Shown: positions 11,521 to 22,763, counted from the stretch's first letter. The stretch is 64,000 bases of DNA from Notospermus geniculatus (GCA_002633025.1 NMRB01001864.1:1-64000), one strand, 5' to 3'. Notes: a model not told the origin generated them from the letters alone. A program made the numbers and translations.

Positions 11521-13880
11521 CATATTCAAATCATTTGGGGTTAACGCGTGTTCAGAATGAAGAAATTTAAATTATTTCCGCGGCTTCGAGGGGTTTAAAG
11601 GTGTTAATTTTGTTATGAAATGTTCGGCCTTTATTTCTGAGGACGCCTTCTAATTGGTCATATCGAATCACATGATCAGATGATGCAAGTTTCATTACAT
11701 TTCACAGTAGTTAAATCGTTGAAATTAACAAAAATGTCATTTTCGCCGATCGGCTGACGCCACTGAATTGACGGCATCGTGACTGCCACATCAATTTTTT
11801 TGGGAGAGAAGCCTATCAGACTGCTTACCTGACCTCCGTTTACTCCATGCTGACAGAGAAATTAAATTTATTCAAATCCAGCAACGAAAACATCCACATT
11901 TCCAGCATGCATATATCACCGGAAAAAACTCGGCTGAACACGTGAACGCAGTTATAACTGCCCACCCCTATGCGACAGATCAACGCAATCACGCAATATC
12001 CAGCGCTCCTAGCGTGGTCGAACTACACTTTGTACACAAGCTGGTGTGGAGGAATCTGAGAAATTTGGAGAAATCTGGGAATATCGCGATGAAGCTTGAA
12101 TTATGAGATACCGAGAAGAAAGACAATATCGATTAATGTATGAAATGTCAAATTTGACCCAGCCGTTGCGGAGATGTCGTTCATAAACCTCGCGTCATTC
12201 GGATGAATCAAAAGTAGGCATGTAATATTTATGTGAAATTTTCCGTTTGTATAACTATTTTGCTCTGTCAGCTTCATTATATTTGCACAATTTGTTATCT
12301 ATAGATTTCTGAATTGGTCAAATAAAGCATGTGCATCATATCATATCATATCATATATCAAGATTTTGACTTGAAAGTGCCTGAAGAAGACCCTGCTGTG
12401 GGGTCAAAAATTTGCAAATATCGGAGACGACTTGGATTATACTGTATCATATCATATTATATTTAATCACATTATGCCCTCAAATAAAGCAAGTCTTTGC
12501 TGTAGTCCACAAAATAGAGGGTCTTAAAGCGATGTACGCGCGAGGTTGAAAATGAAATCTCGTTCAACTATCGCGACCCTCGATAGCTCCCCAATTTCAT
12601 TCATAGCTGGCGGGATTCTTGAAACTGGTCTCGTGTGAATTCTAGCACCTTTGAACCATCAAATTACGGTATCGTCTACGTTTTATACAATAAAACGTTC
12701 ATGAAAAATCTTTTATTAATAATTTTTCAATGCATATGGGCGACATTAGTGTTTACTGCCGGAATAATTTCAAAATCTCACGGGGTATTTCCGAGAACGA
12801 GGTCGACAGACTGACAACAAACATGGCGCGAAAAACCCGAAGTGTGAGGAAGAGTGACCAGCGAATTCGCCTCACTGCTGCTAGACTCCATATGCAGTCG
12901 TCTCAACAACGCTAACTCGCCATTTCAACGACTGCACCATTTGGCGCCAAAAGTCAGGTTTGGTTGCCAGATGGCGCTGTGGATGACTGACGAATCAGAG
13001 ATCGAGTCGGACCGCATCCAGGCAAATCCTTAAGACGTTTCCTGATTGGTTGTAGCGGCCCACGTGACCAAGCAAAGATGGCAGCGCCCAGCATTTACAA
13101 TTTTCGCTGTTCAGACATGCCAGATACATGATATAATCGCATTTCCCGCTGTTTATCTTGCTTGGGGAAGATGAAAGTGTGTAATTGCTGGATGGAATAC
13201 ATCTTCTAGAGTGCAGGGTAAAGTTATTTTGTTTACGATTCAATTACGGGATGATGAAATTTATTTGTAAACATGCATGATCATGATGATGGCGGTAGCT
13301 GAGCGTGAACTTATGACTGTTGTGCTGTGCTCATCTCATGTGCTGCTGCTGGTGCTGCGGCACACACAGACAGTGACACACACACACACAGCAGTAGGCC
13401 TAGGCCTACACCGTCCTGACGTTACATACAATACATGATATAGCTGTACACTGCACTGTCAAGTGTAGACCTCCTAATGACTGTCACCATGGATGGGTGG
13501 TCACTGTGACACTGCCACTGCACGCCACTGTGACTGTTATCATGGTTGTAGGCCTAGGGGCTAGGGCTAGGCCCCTGCTAGGCTACCTGATGTGTGTAGG
13601 CCTAACCTGATTAGACCTCATGACCACCTGCACATGAGATGAGAGGCCTAGCCTGCCTACCGACCGGTAAATACTGCCTTCAAATTAAATACATCATGGG
13701 CCATGGTCGCGCAGTATTATGATACATGTAGGCCTAGGCCTATACTGATTTTGCCATTGTTGGATGCTATTCCTCATGCATTTATTTATTACACACGTAA
13801 CACAGGCCTGCTGGTGTTTAGGCCTACCCCCTAGTATTGGGCCTCTTATGGCATAGATGACATGTTGGAGCCTGCATGGG
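11521..13880. other. No gene recognised; simple repeats and TAGGCCTA cluster
   Basis: Includes ATCATATCATATC microsatellite-like DNA (12,335-12,357), a short CA run (13,366-13,391), and at least six TAGGCCTA/AGGCCT palindromes between 13,390 and 13,830. ORFs at 12,730 and 12,995 have no recognisable domain. Confidence 0.4.
12375..12418 (+). repeat. Degenerate hammerhead-like repeat relic
   Basis: Carries CTGAAGA, then a GACCC/GGGTC-type stem, then CAAAA where better copies (32,955 and 52,314) have GAAA. Flanking words (GAAAGTGCCTGAAGAAGACC and AAATTTGCAAAT) match those copies, so it is an old member of the same repeat. Confidence 0.5.
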
Positions 13881-13881
13881 C

Positions 13882-14006
13882 GGATAGACCCCTTGCAAAA
13901 GTCTATCTAAAGGGGAAAACAATAGCCTTGGCCTCCTTGGTGAAAACGTATCCAGGTCGAGGCTTTTGTTTTCCCCCTGGACAGACTCCCGCAGCAAGGG
14001 GTCTAT
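13882..14006. mobile_element. MITE, ~125 bp
   Basis: Inverted arms carry GGATAGACCCCTTGC / GCAAGGGGTCTATT and a GGGGAAAACAATAG module. It lies 320 bp upstream of the RecQ-like gene. Confidence 0.55.
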
Positions 14007-14324
14007 TAGCCTATTTGTTTTACATGCAGGTCTGTGACTATACATGTTGGTAAAATTATATCGCTCATCATATCATTGAAATTGCAGGTTGTTAAAGGAG
14101 CTGGACGCCTGCGGTGCTGCCACCTATTGTCGGTGATATGTACTGACGTGAATATCGTGAGTGAGTTGCATTGGACCGGGCACCACTCTAACGATCACGG
14201 GGCGTACTGGTGCTGCCACCTTCACGAAGGAATAAAACTAGTTTGCTGGCCACTGTTTGTAAACAAACCAGTTTGTTTACAACTTGGACGTTTGTTTACA
14301 ACTTGGAAGTAGAGTTACCAAAAT

Positions 14325-17033
14325 ATGGAAGAGAGGATCTGCACTGCCTTTGGTATTGAAAGCCTGAAAGATCAGCAGAAGGATGCCCTGAGGTCTATCT
14401 TAGAACGACATGACACTGTGGTTAGTCTGCCAACTGGCAGCGGAAAATCATTGTGCTTCGAGGCAGTTACCACAGCACTGGATTCAAATGATGCTATTGT
14501 GCTGGTGGTGTCACCCTTGGCATTTCTGCTTAGGGCTGAGCAAGAAAAGCTGAACAGACTTGGCATTGAAAGTGTTTATATTGGTGACAAGTCTACTTTA
14601 CCCAGGGGGCAAAGGGCAAAAATGGGGGACCAGCTGCTGTAAAAAGCCACCCCCTGGTAATGTGTTCAGCGGAGCCCCCTGAGTCGCACTAGGGTGGGTG
14701 GCCTTTGATATTTTTTGCAAGACGCCGAAAAATTGACTTTGAAGTTCAGGACACTGACTTTATCATTGAACCCAAGAACTGACACATGACAGAGCGTTGT
14801 ACAGGAGAATGGGACCCGATGTACAGCTAACTTTTGAACGGTGGGATTTACACCCCATAAACGTGTTACCAATAGATAGAAACATGGTGGCTTGTAATCA
14901 AATAAACATGTTGTTTGTAGTTTTCTAACTAGTTACGTAATTGGAAACTGCGTTTTTATGTATTTTGACCCATTTTTTGTATTAATTTGCATAAAAATGC
15001 ATTTCTTATTACATAACTACTGAAAACAATTAAGAACATGCTTATCTGCTTCGGAGGCACCATGTTTCTATCTATTGGTAATACATTTATGGGGTGTAAA
15101 TCCAACCGTTCAAAAGTTAGCTGTACATCGGGTCCCATTCTCCTGTACAACGCTCAGTAATGTGTCAGTTCTTGGGTTCAGTGATAAAGTCAGTGTCCTG
15201 AAGTTCAAAGTCAATTTTTCGGTGTCTTGCAAAAAATCTTAAAGGCCACCCACCCTAGCGTGACTCAGGAGGGTCCCCTGAACATATTGTGAGGGGGTGG
15301 CCTTTTACAGCAGCCGGTCCCCCATTTTCGCCAAAAAATGGGGTTTTGCCCCCTGGGTAACTTGGACTTTACCTGACTTGCAGAGTGGAAGATTTAGGTA
15401 AGAAGTGCAGCCAAACACTCACTGCTATATGTGACTCACTCAAATAACTTCTCAATCTTATATCGTTCAGGCCTAACTGCAGTGATACAGGTTGTGCTAC
15501 TTTGTTTCAGGTATGTTCTTGGCAATCCAGAGAACAGTTCTTGGCTGACAGTGATATTGCAGGGGTTCTACGAAATGCACACTTCAAAAATAATGTCCAT
15601 ACCATTGTATTCGATGAAGTACACACTGCAGTTGCGTGGTGAGTTGGTTGAATTTCAATACACGCACAATTAATTTCCATGACATTTGACCAAATGAAAA
15701 GCATGAGCAACACTTAGAATGTATACTTAGAATGATGCCAGCGTTTCTCATATAAGCATAATGAGCATCCGCTTATGAATGTTTAGTTGATGAACTTTTC
15801 TCTTTATTGTTCCTTTTAGGTGCCTACTATTTAAAATAATTTTTGTATATCTTTTGTTTCAGGGGTCTGAGTAATGATGGTAAAGAAGCATTTCGGTCAT
15901 ACTTCAGTCGTGTTGGAGATCTACGGGCTTTGTTTCCAGAAGCAGCCATGCTTTGTTTGTCCGCCACAGTTAGTAATACTACCCTTGGGAAAATCAAAGG
16001 CCTTTTTGCGTTGAGGGATCCAAAGATCATTTCTGAATCGCCAGACAGGATGAACATTAGGATGGCTGTTCAAAAAATCAAAGATGTAACTTGTTTTGAC
16101 TGGCTAATAGAATCTCTCAAATCTCAGAGTTGTCCAAGAACAATAATCTATTGCAGACGATTCAAGGATTGTTCACATCTGTTCAATTATTTTTCATCCA
16201 AACTAGGAAGAGTTGTCACTTTGCATGACAGAATATTTGACATGGTGCACTCCAAGACCCCAGAAGATGTAAAAAATCATGTCTCATCAGAATTGATGAA
16301 AGCTGAGAGCAAACTTCGTGTTGTGATTGCCACAAAAGTTCTTGGGATGGGCTTGGATGTTAAATGTGATCAGGTTGTCCAATATGGGCCTCCTTCTACA
16401 GTGGATGACTACATCCAACAAATTGCACGAGCTGGACGCAGCAATACTCAAGCCCATTCGATTCTTTTGTATCATGGGAGGCAACTGAGGAACACTGATG
16501 CATCTATTTTAGCACTTGTTAAATCTGACAAATGTTACCGCAGCCTCGCACTCTCTGATTATACAAGTGACCCTGCACGTAACATTCCCGTGCAACATCT
16601 ATGTTGTTCAGTATGTGCTGAATCATGTGAGTGTGGTTCATGCGAGTCCGCTCAGAATGGATATGAACGATTTCAGAAAAGTGAAATGCATGGAAATGTT
16701 GAAATTGTTCATGATGATATACCTGTGCGGTCTGTAGAAGAGGAACAGAGACAGTACATACTTAATGAACTGTACAATCTCAAGGTAAAACTTGACCGCA
16801 ACATAGTGGCAGCTGTTTCAGCATACACAGATCCAGCAATAACCCATGGCTTAACTGAGGAAATAATACAATCTGTAATTGATGAGCTCGCGAATATATT
16901 TTGTGTTGATGATCTGATTGAAGGTTGCAATCTAACAAACAACGACAAAGCTTGTGAAGTAATTCTGTGTCTTTCAGGTGTCTTTTCTGATATGGATAGT
17001 GATTTCACCCTTGACGAAGATACCATGTTGTAA
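14325..17033 (+). pseudogene. RecQ-like superfamily II DNA helicase, disrupted
   Basis: An ATP-dependent 3'-5' helicase of the RecQ type, in the divergent subfamily often seen with invertebrate mobile elements. Inferred exons: 14,325-15,393 (minus an insertion), 15,511-15,640 and 15,863-17,033, with GT-AG junctions at GTAAGA/TTTCAG and GTGAGT/TTTCAG. Motifs in order: Walker A PTGSGKS (motif I), SPL (Ia), DEVH (II) at the end of exon 2, SATVSN (III), TIIYCR (IV), VVIATKVLGMGLDVK (V), and QQIARAGRS (VI, RecQ-type). A Cys-rich CCSVCAESCECGSC and an acidic tail follow. Breaks: a 761-bp foldback in exon 1 (14,599-15,359), and a frame break in exon 2 at CCAGAGAACAG (about 15,530), where a GA appears duplicated. 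The last 396-codon exon is open. It converges on the DUF6589-like gene at 19-22.8 kb. I treat it as a transposon-borne gene that has died. Confidence 0.8.
14599..15359. mobile_element. Foldback transposon inside helicase exon, ACTT target duplication
   Basis: Terminal repeats read TACCCAGGGGGCAAA / TTTGCCCCCTGGGTA and both sides carry ACTT (14,595-14,598 and 15,360-15,363). Long arms match over about 300 bp each (for example ATTGACTTTGAAGTTCAGGA). Removing the element and one ACTT restores the helicase frame into GRFRYVLGNPE-type sequence, confirming the boundaries. Confidence 0.85.
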
Positions 17034-17459
17034 ATCTGTCCAAGGTGGTATTAATGTGTAACTATCATAGTTACATATTACCACTTCACACTGGACCTTG
17101 GACACAATTCTTTTATGACATGGTATGGTGTCGTTGTCAATGGTGACGTCACTATCCATATCAGAAAAGGCATCATGTGTACATTGTATTGAAAATGCTG
17201 ACATACATTGCATGGTTAATACTACATTTTTCAAAAGTACCTTAGTATCCTCATTTGTCCAAGTGGATGCTTCATGGTGGGATTGGCTTATGACATGTAC
17301 GGTACCAAGGACCTGGGAAATAGGGTCTAACACCAATAAAATAGTGCCAATGGCACTGTGCCCGCTTGGCTTGACAGCATAGTTGTACGAATCATCAGCA
17401 ATGTCACTTAAGCCATATCGTAAGTACAAACATGCCAAATTGCCATACAAAAGTATCAT
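16974..17459 (-). CDS. Unrecognised open frame opposite helicase tail
   Basis: An open frame of 161 codons reads MILLYGNLACLYLRYGLSDI... and contains the acidic FSDMDSDVTIDND segment that mirrors the helicase tail. The upstream part (SDIADDSYNYAVKPSGHSAI) does not match any family I recognise. It may be an exon of a second gene or a rearranged copy of a helicase relative. Low confidence that it is expressed. Confidence 0.3.
   Translation of the reverse strand: MILLYGNLACLYLRYGLSDIADDSYNYAVKPSGHSAIGTILLVLDPISQVLGTVHVISQSHHEASTWTNEDTKVLLKNVVLTMQCMSAFSIQCTHDAFSDMDSDVTIDNDTIPCHKRIVSKVQCEVVICNYDSYTLIPPWTDLQHGIFVKGEITIHIRKDT
16982..17171. repeat. Inverted repeat over the helicase C-terminus
   Basis: The plus arm encodes the helicase tail FSDMDSDFTLDEDTML. 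The minus arm, read on the other strand, encodes FSDMDSDVTIDNDTIP within an open frame that runs 17,459-16,974. The arms meet near 17,068 (TAACTATCATAGTTA). Confidence 0.7.
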
Positions 17460-17461
17460 TG

Positions 17462-18170
17462 GATAACAAGTTGATGAAGATCCGTTTTAGTTTTGGCCCC
17501 CTAGTGGCAAAGTCAAGAACCAGATTTCGCCAAAATTTTGTGTGTGAGTTGCTATAGCCTAGAGGTAGATATGTGCATAAGTTTCAAAGGAATAGCTGAA
17601 ACCATTACAATAAGTGCCAATTTCGTAACTTCAGACAAACTTTGACCTCTGTGACCTTGAAAATTAGGTCAAATTAAAAACCGGGGTATAGTGTTATGTA
17701 TCCTCATTAGATATACCCATGATAAAAATTTGATGAAGATCCGTCTCGTAGTTAGGGAGAAATGGCACTTTAGGTGATTTTGGTTTTGGCCCCCTGGTGG
17801 CAATGTCAGGAATCACATTTCACCGAAATGCTATCTGTACGTTGCTATAACCTTGAGGTACATGTGTACAAAGTTTCAACACGATAGCTCAAACCATTAT
17901 CAAAATATAGCCCTTTTTAATTTTTCACAAAACGCCCCCTGGAGGCCAAAATAGGAATCAAACCGTGCTCAAAATCGAACTCGACCTAGATCTTAGGCCC
18001 ATATATACACCCACCAAAGGCCAAAAAGATTCGTCAAAAAATAAAGGCGCTAGAGCGCTAACAAACCAAAGTTTACGGACGTACGTACGTCTTGACGCAC
18101 GACAGACCACCACTAAATGACCCCAACCACAGCATAAGCCCTGCTGGGCCTTGCGGCCAAGCGGGCTAAA
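17462..18170 (+). mobile_element. Interspersed repeat with possible Helitron-like 3' end
   Basis: Two diverged direct units share GATGAAGATCCGT and TTTTGGCCCCCT(A/G)GTGGCAA. The block ends with a strong GC hairpin (18,139-18,165, stem around TTGC) followed directly by CTAA. A terminal hairpin plus CTRR is typical of Helitron ends, but I could not fix a 5' TC terminus, and the usual few-base spacer before CTRR is missing. Confidence 0.4.
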
Positions 18171-18208
18171 AATCAAGCAGATACATACTCCCAGTAATAC
18201 TGTGTAAT

Positions 18209-18244
18209 NNNNNNNNNNNNNNNNNNNNNNNNNNNNNNNNNNNN
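18209..18244. other. Assembly gap, 36 n
   Basis: A run of 36 undetermined bases. An ORF translated through it is not meaningful. Confidence 0.99.
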
Positions 18245-18534
18245 GAGTGATCGGTGTGACAATACAAAAACAACAACGTTTTTTCAAAATTACTTTTGTA
18301 AATATATTTTCTTTACTCCGATGCCAAAACAAATAGCATTATATGGATAAAACGTTTACCATCGTACCAGTAATCATGGTAATGGCACATGAATGATACA
18401 TTGTATTTGGATAAGGAAAAATCTGTGATCATCAAACTAACGGTATGGGTCATCACAAATAACAAACATGAATTAAAATCTGTGCTGTGATCAATGGAAA
18501 TAAAATAGATAAACTTCTTGTGTCAGGTTAGACA

Positions 18535-18990
18535 GAACACTGTCCTGATTGAAAATACTAGGACAGATGCAAGCAAATGTATAAAACCATCATGGCGCCC
18601 GCTGGTCTATATTTAGCTCTGGGAAGCCCCGTAGGCAAAATAGCAATTGTATCACCGGTCACTGCCCGCTTCAGGCATTTAGCTTGCATGGGTTTTAGGG
18701 AGCAGTAAGCTGTTTGCCTTCTTTCATTCACCTGAGCTAAAGCCAACTTTGATCTCAAGCAAAACTCTATGTTTTCCTGAAATTTACTCATGATTGCGAG
18801 ATCATCATGATCATGATCATGCCCAAGCTGTGGGAGCCGCCATCTTGTCAAAATGTAAACATGACCCAATTTTGCTATTGGAGCTTGTAGAATGACGTCA
18901 CTCTCGTCGGAATTCCGCCGTAAGATCATTTGATTTCACCGGTCTTCGAATGCAAACTGCCCAGAAGACCGGGTACCAGTCTAGTGTCAG
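18535..18990 (-). mobile_element. Truncated RecQ-encoding element (5' end plus tail)
   Basis: On the minus strand the block starts at CTAGACTGGTACCCGG and has a short inverted GAAGACCGG pair. It encodes a 100-residue RecQ N-terminus (LKPMQAKCLKRAVTGDTIAI then LPTG), breaks off before GKS, and ends in GTCCTAGTATTTTCAATCAG. The copy at 31,838-32,050 has the same two ends in the opposite orientation but lacks the helicase segment. Both look like internally deleted derivatives of one element. Confidence 0.6.
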
Positions 18991-19860
18991 GTAGCACCAT
19001 TACTTACTCAACTGTGTCCCTGCATACATACAATGTACACTGTTCAACTTCAACGTGGTCCTTGCTACTCACCTCAACAAATCATATTTCCAATGATGAT
19101 GTCTGTTTCTCTTCCTTCAGCCACTGGTGAATTTTTACCAAATTCACATTCTCTGTCAAATCAGCAGCAACATTGGGATACGTTGGGTGTTCCCTACTAG
19201 GAGTGTACTCAAGGATTTTATTGGTTAATACACATTCTGCAACTGATTTCACATCTGAAGTTGTCTTGGCAACAGAATGCCTACCACTTCTGTGGTCATG
19301 CTCTACAAAACCTGAGACAGTTGAGATACACTTGGCAGCAGTTCTAGCTGCAGAAAAAGTGACATTTGCACCCATAGCACAAATGCATCTCTTAACCTTT
19401 TTTTACATGCAGTTAAACCAAGTTGTCGTTTGCAATACAGTGTCTTATTCCTCCAACCACATTCACAGCAAGGTTATTTCGATAGACAAATCTTTCTGTT
19501 TCTAAGAGTAAAAGACGAAATGCCCAGATCCCTGTACTTATAATGTTTTGCAACATCAAAGTGCAGGAGAAGAAACTTAAGATTCCTGAAGAGCCTGGTC
19601 CCATCTCCCATCTGATAACAATCACGCGTATCCCTGAACAACATGGCTATCTTCATGAAAGCTGATGCATAATTAAATTTCCCGTCAAGTTCTGACTGCC
19701 TTGTCATTGGTGATACAATCTCAATCTCAATATTGTGTGTTTCTTTTTTAGTTGGTTTTTCATCCACCCCAACTGTTTGTAACTCTTGGAGCACCCAGAG
19801 AAGTTACAGTGATACCGATCGTCAGTTTGAATCCAATGAGACTCCAGTTGAGACACTGAG

Positions 19861-20258
19861 GGCCATATTCATAAAGGGTGTTTAGCCTAATCAGCGTACA
19901 AATTCTGCATTACACAGGTTAAAGGCCTAGAAAACTATTGTTCTGCCTTCTGTATGCTGCCTGATCTCTGGCATTTACCCACAAGATGATCACACGCGTC
20001 TAACTTTCCTGCGGCTCAGTGTGAGAGGACAAAAGAAAGTGTTGGACAAATTCTAGACAAGGGTGCCTGATCGTTTAACTTTTCCTTTGTGCTCTTGGGC
20101 ATGGACGCCTGATAGTTGTACGCGTGTGATTATCCTGCGGGTAAATGCCGCTCGTGAAGCACCATACAGACATCAGACAATAGTTTTCTAGGCCTTTAAC
20201 CTGTGTAATGCAGAATTTGAACGCTGATTAGGCTAAACACCCTTTATGAATACGGCCC
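19861..20258. mobile_element. Foldback MITE in DUF6589-like gene
   Basis: Ends read GGGCC(A/G)TATTCATAAAGGGTG and inverse. The arms share ACAATAGTTTTCTAGGCC over more than 90 bp each. It separates two coding blocks of the DUF6589-like gene. Similar TATTCATAAA ends occur at 38,862-38,947 and near 47,540. Confidence 0.75.
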
Positions 20259-20516
20259 TAAGTCTACATTCTGTCGCTCAACATCCGACTCGGTGTACAT
20301 GAGGGTCGAGTCAACAACTGAGCGTGCCACACCATATATGAATTCAAACTTTTGGTCTCTGTCCCATTCTTCAGAACCAGGGGGTAATGGGGACTCATCA
20401 GTTTCAAGAGATGGAACACCGAAGTGTTTCAATGCTGCTGCTAGAATGTGACCATCAAGTACATCATCTATGAAGTGTTTACAGGAACTATAACCCTGTG
20501 TCATTTCCAACTTAAT

Positions 20517-20634
20517 GGGCCGTATTCTAGAAGCCTCCTTAACTCTAAGGTCCACTTTAAGCCATTGTATTCTGACCTTCAAACAATAGCTAAAGGTAAA
20601 CCTTAGAGTTAAGGAAGCTTCTAGAATACAGCCC
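20517..20634. mobile_element. 118-bp MITE in DUF6589-like gene, AAT duplication
   Basis: Ends are GGGCCGTATTCTAGAAGC and GCTTCTAGAATACAGCCC, flanked by AAT at 20,514-20,516 and 20,635-20,637. Excising the element with one AAT restores the frame ...LDRKDI-KLEMTQGYSS... Confidence 0.85.
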
Positions 20635-21856
20635 AATATCTTTTCGATCAAGTTGTACTTTGAGATTAAACAAAATGCCTTCATCACGCACACTCGACTT
20701 ACTGTAGAGAAACTCCATGATATATTTGCAAATGTTCATGCACAAATGGAGCCCTTCTGTGCGATGTAGGATGCCCTTCAGACAGGCGCTTTCATTTGTG
20801 CCGTTTTGCATATCCACCTGACTTTGGTAGGCACGCTCATTTGTCAACTCGTCCCCACCGAACACTACTCTCTCAACTACATTTGGTAGGTCATTGATGG
20901 ATGGCATATACTTGTGAACACACTGCAATATGTCTATCATTTCATCAGCCTTGTTCTCACTTTTATCCAAAAGATCTAGTATCTGAAATTCTGATTTTAC
21001 TTTCATTTCATCAACACAACCATGTGGAATGTACTTAGGCACACAGTCTTTAAAACTGGCCAACCATGGAATGTACCTCACCAGCACCTCCATTACATGA
21101 AAAATAATGTTTTCACGCAAGGAGGACAAGTCTTCTACACATGGTAAAAACTCTTCGTCTGACACTGCCAAGATAGACCTACGAGGACGCAATGTATCCA
21201 AACCAGGGGGTGGCTGGACTCGCAGCTTTGCACCTACTAACACAAACCAATGGATATCCTGCCCTCTATGCAATTTTGTCACGTGATGTACGTGAACTGT
21301 ATGATCAACATTATCTCCATAGATTTCCCAGGCTGGCAGAGAATACTTCAACTTGTGTACCAAATCTGATGTTACTGAAACATAACTGAAAGAAAATACA
21401 TTTGTGGATAACCAGTTGATTTGATCAATTGTTTCAAACTTTTTTACAGAGTACAACTTCATAGGGAGAATATGGTATTTCAAAACTACTACACCTACTA
21501 CTTAATGCCTCTTCTATTTGGCACTCATGGTACTTCTCAATTTCTTTCTTTTTGGCATTAATTGCTGATGTTGAAACTGTAACACCTAGAGTGTGGCACT
21601 TTCTGAGAGTCTCATCAGTAGCACCGCCAAAGTCCAACAAAAGTGAAATGCAGTACAAAAGGGATGACAAATGAAAGTTTCGTTGGTGCAGCAGGATGGC
21701 AGATGACAGTGCTGCAGCATATTTGTTTGTCTTTGTGAATAAGTTGGGCTCAATTCCCATGATCGAACGAATCACTCCACAAACGGTTGGCGATGTCTCC
21801 TGCAGTTGTTGTAAGTAAGAATCTGGTGTTATGTTCGCCAAGTGGTCAACTGTACT

Positions 21857-22136
21857 CAGGCCCGTAGCTAGCATAGGGACAGGGGGGGCAAATGCCCCCC
21901 CCCAGGCCAATTGTTGAAAAAAAAATTTTTTTCAGCAAAATCAAATGGGATAATTGTTCGTGTCTCAGAATGCAGGAAATTGACCTCAAATTGCATCTCA
22001 GAGCTTCTAATTTTCAAAATTTTTCTGGGGGAGGCCCAGACCCCCCACAAAACCGACCCCTTCGGCGTTGCTCACGTCTGCAGAGCTCATCTGCTTAAAA
22101 TGCCCCCCTAGGGAAAAAAAGCTAGCTACGGCCCTG
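21857..22136. mobile_element. 280-bp hAT-like MITE in DUF6589-like gene
   Basis: Ends are CAGGCCCGTAGCTAGC and GCTAGCTACGGCCCTG, with a 7-bp CTGTACT duplication at 21,850-21,856 and 22,137-22,143. The CAGG ends and 7-8-bp duplication fit the hAT superfamily. Removal joins FRTS to TVDHLANI in frame. Confidence 0.85.
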
Positions 22137-22763
22137 CTGTACTTGTTCGGAAGACAGACGGATGAGCTGATGAACACAAAAGCTGACTCTCTTCATCAAT
22201 ACGTTTCATCAGTCTGTTCATCAAGTGTTCACTGTAAAGACAATAGCAGTAAATGAAGTGTTATGCATTAAGCATTGCAGTCTGAGGCTAACTGAATCTA
22301 GGACCTTTGTTTCATTATACAATGTTCTAGGCATCTGTCATGTCCTAGTGAAATTGCCCAGCCATAAAGTCAAGAATGATAAAAAAATATTAATTGGGTG
22401 TATAATAAAATATTTCGTTTAGATGTAGGCTGCTTATACATACTTGTATCCACTATCATCATACACTGCATTCACAAGCCTCTTCTTCTCTCCTGCGAAC
22501 AGAGCCTTGGCAATGCCAACTGACGATTCAGTTGACTCATCCATAATATATCGTTGACGGTCAGATCCACCAATGCGAACTGTAATCTGGAAATTGAACC
22601 AAATAAAGATAATCAATGCTGATTTCTTTTTGACACTTATGATAACAGGTAATAATAAATGTTTACAATTCAACCTACTGAGCCTTACCTTAGCTTTAAA
22701 ATGTTCTTCTTAGTATGTAGTCTTTGGCTTGGGTTGAAAGTATGGAGGTTTCTGAACTGGAAG

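Larger units (their letters stand above)
19090..22763 (-). pseudogene. DUF6589-like protein, possible Academ-type transposase, disrupted
   Basis: Segments in order on the minus strand resemble DUF6589 proteins, which are multi-copy in corals, other invertebrates and fungi. Exons inferred: 22,763-22,689 (ends GTAAGG, contains an in-frame TAA); 22,586-22,444 (GGSDRQRYIMDESTESSV, ends GTATGT); and from 22,231 onward (NEHLMNRLMKRIDEES, TVDHLANITPDSYLQQLQ). Later landmarks are YGDNVDHTVHVHHVTK (~21,300), EFLPCVEDLSSLRENIIFHV (~21,140), the hallmark FGGDELTNER (~20,850), HILAAALKHFGVP, DGKFNYASAFMKIAMLF, GDGTRLFRNLKFLLL, and a C-terminal RSGRHSV...EHPTYPNV region. The acidic GDN and FGGD positions could be two catalytic acids of a DDE fold (inference). 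Breaks: a frame change near 21,440-21,480 at an A6 run, three inserted elements, and stops near 19,800. It converges with the RecQ-like gene. Confidence 0.75.

Noticed and set aside
18209-18244. Protein reading through the 36-n gap
   Set aside because: Contains undetermined residues and ends in repeat sequence.
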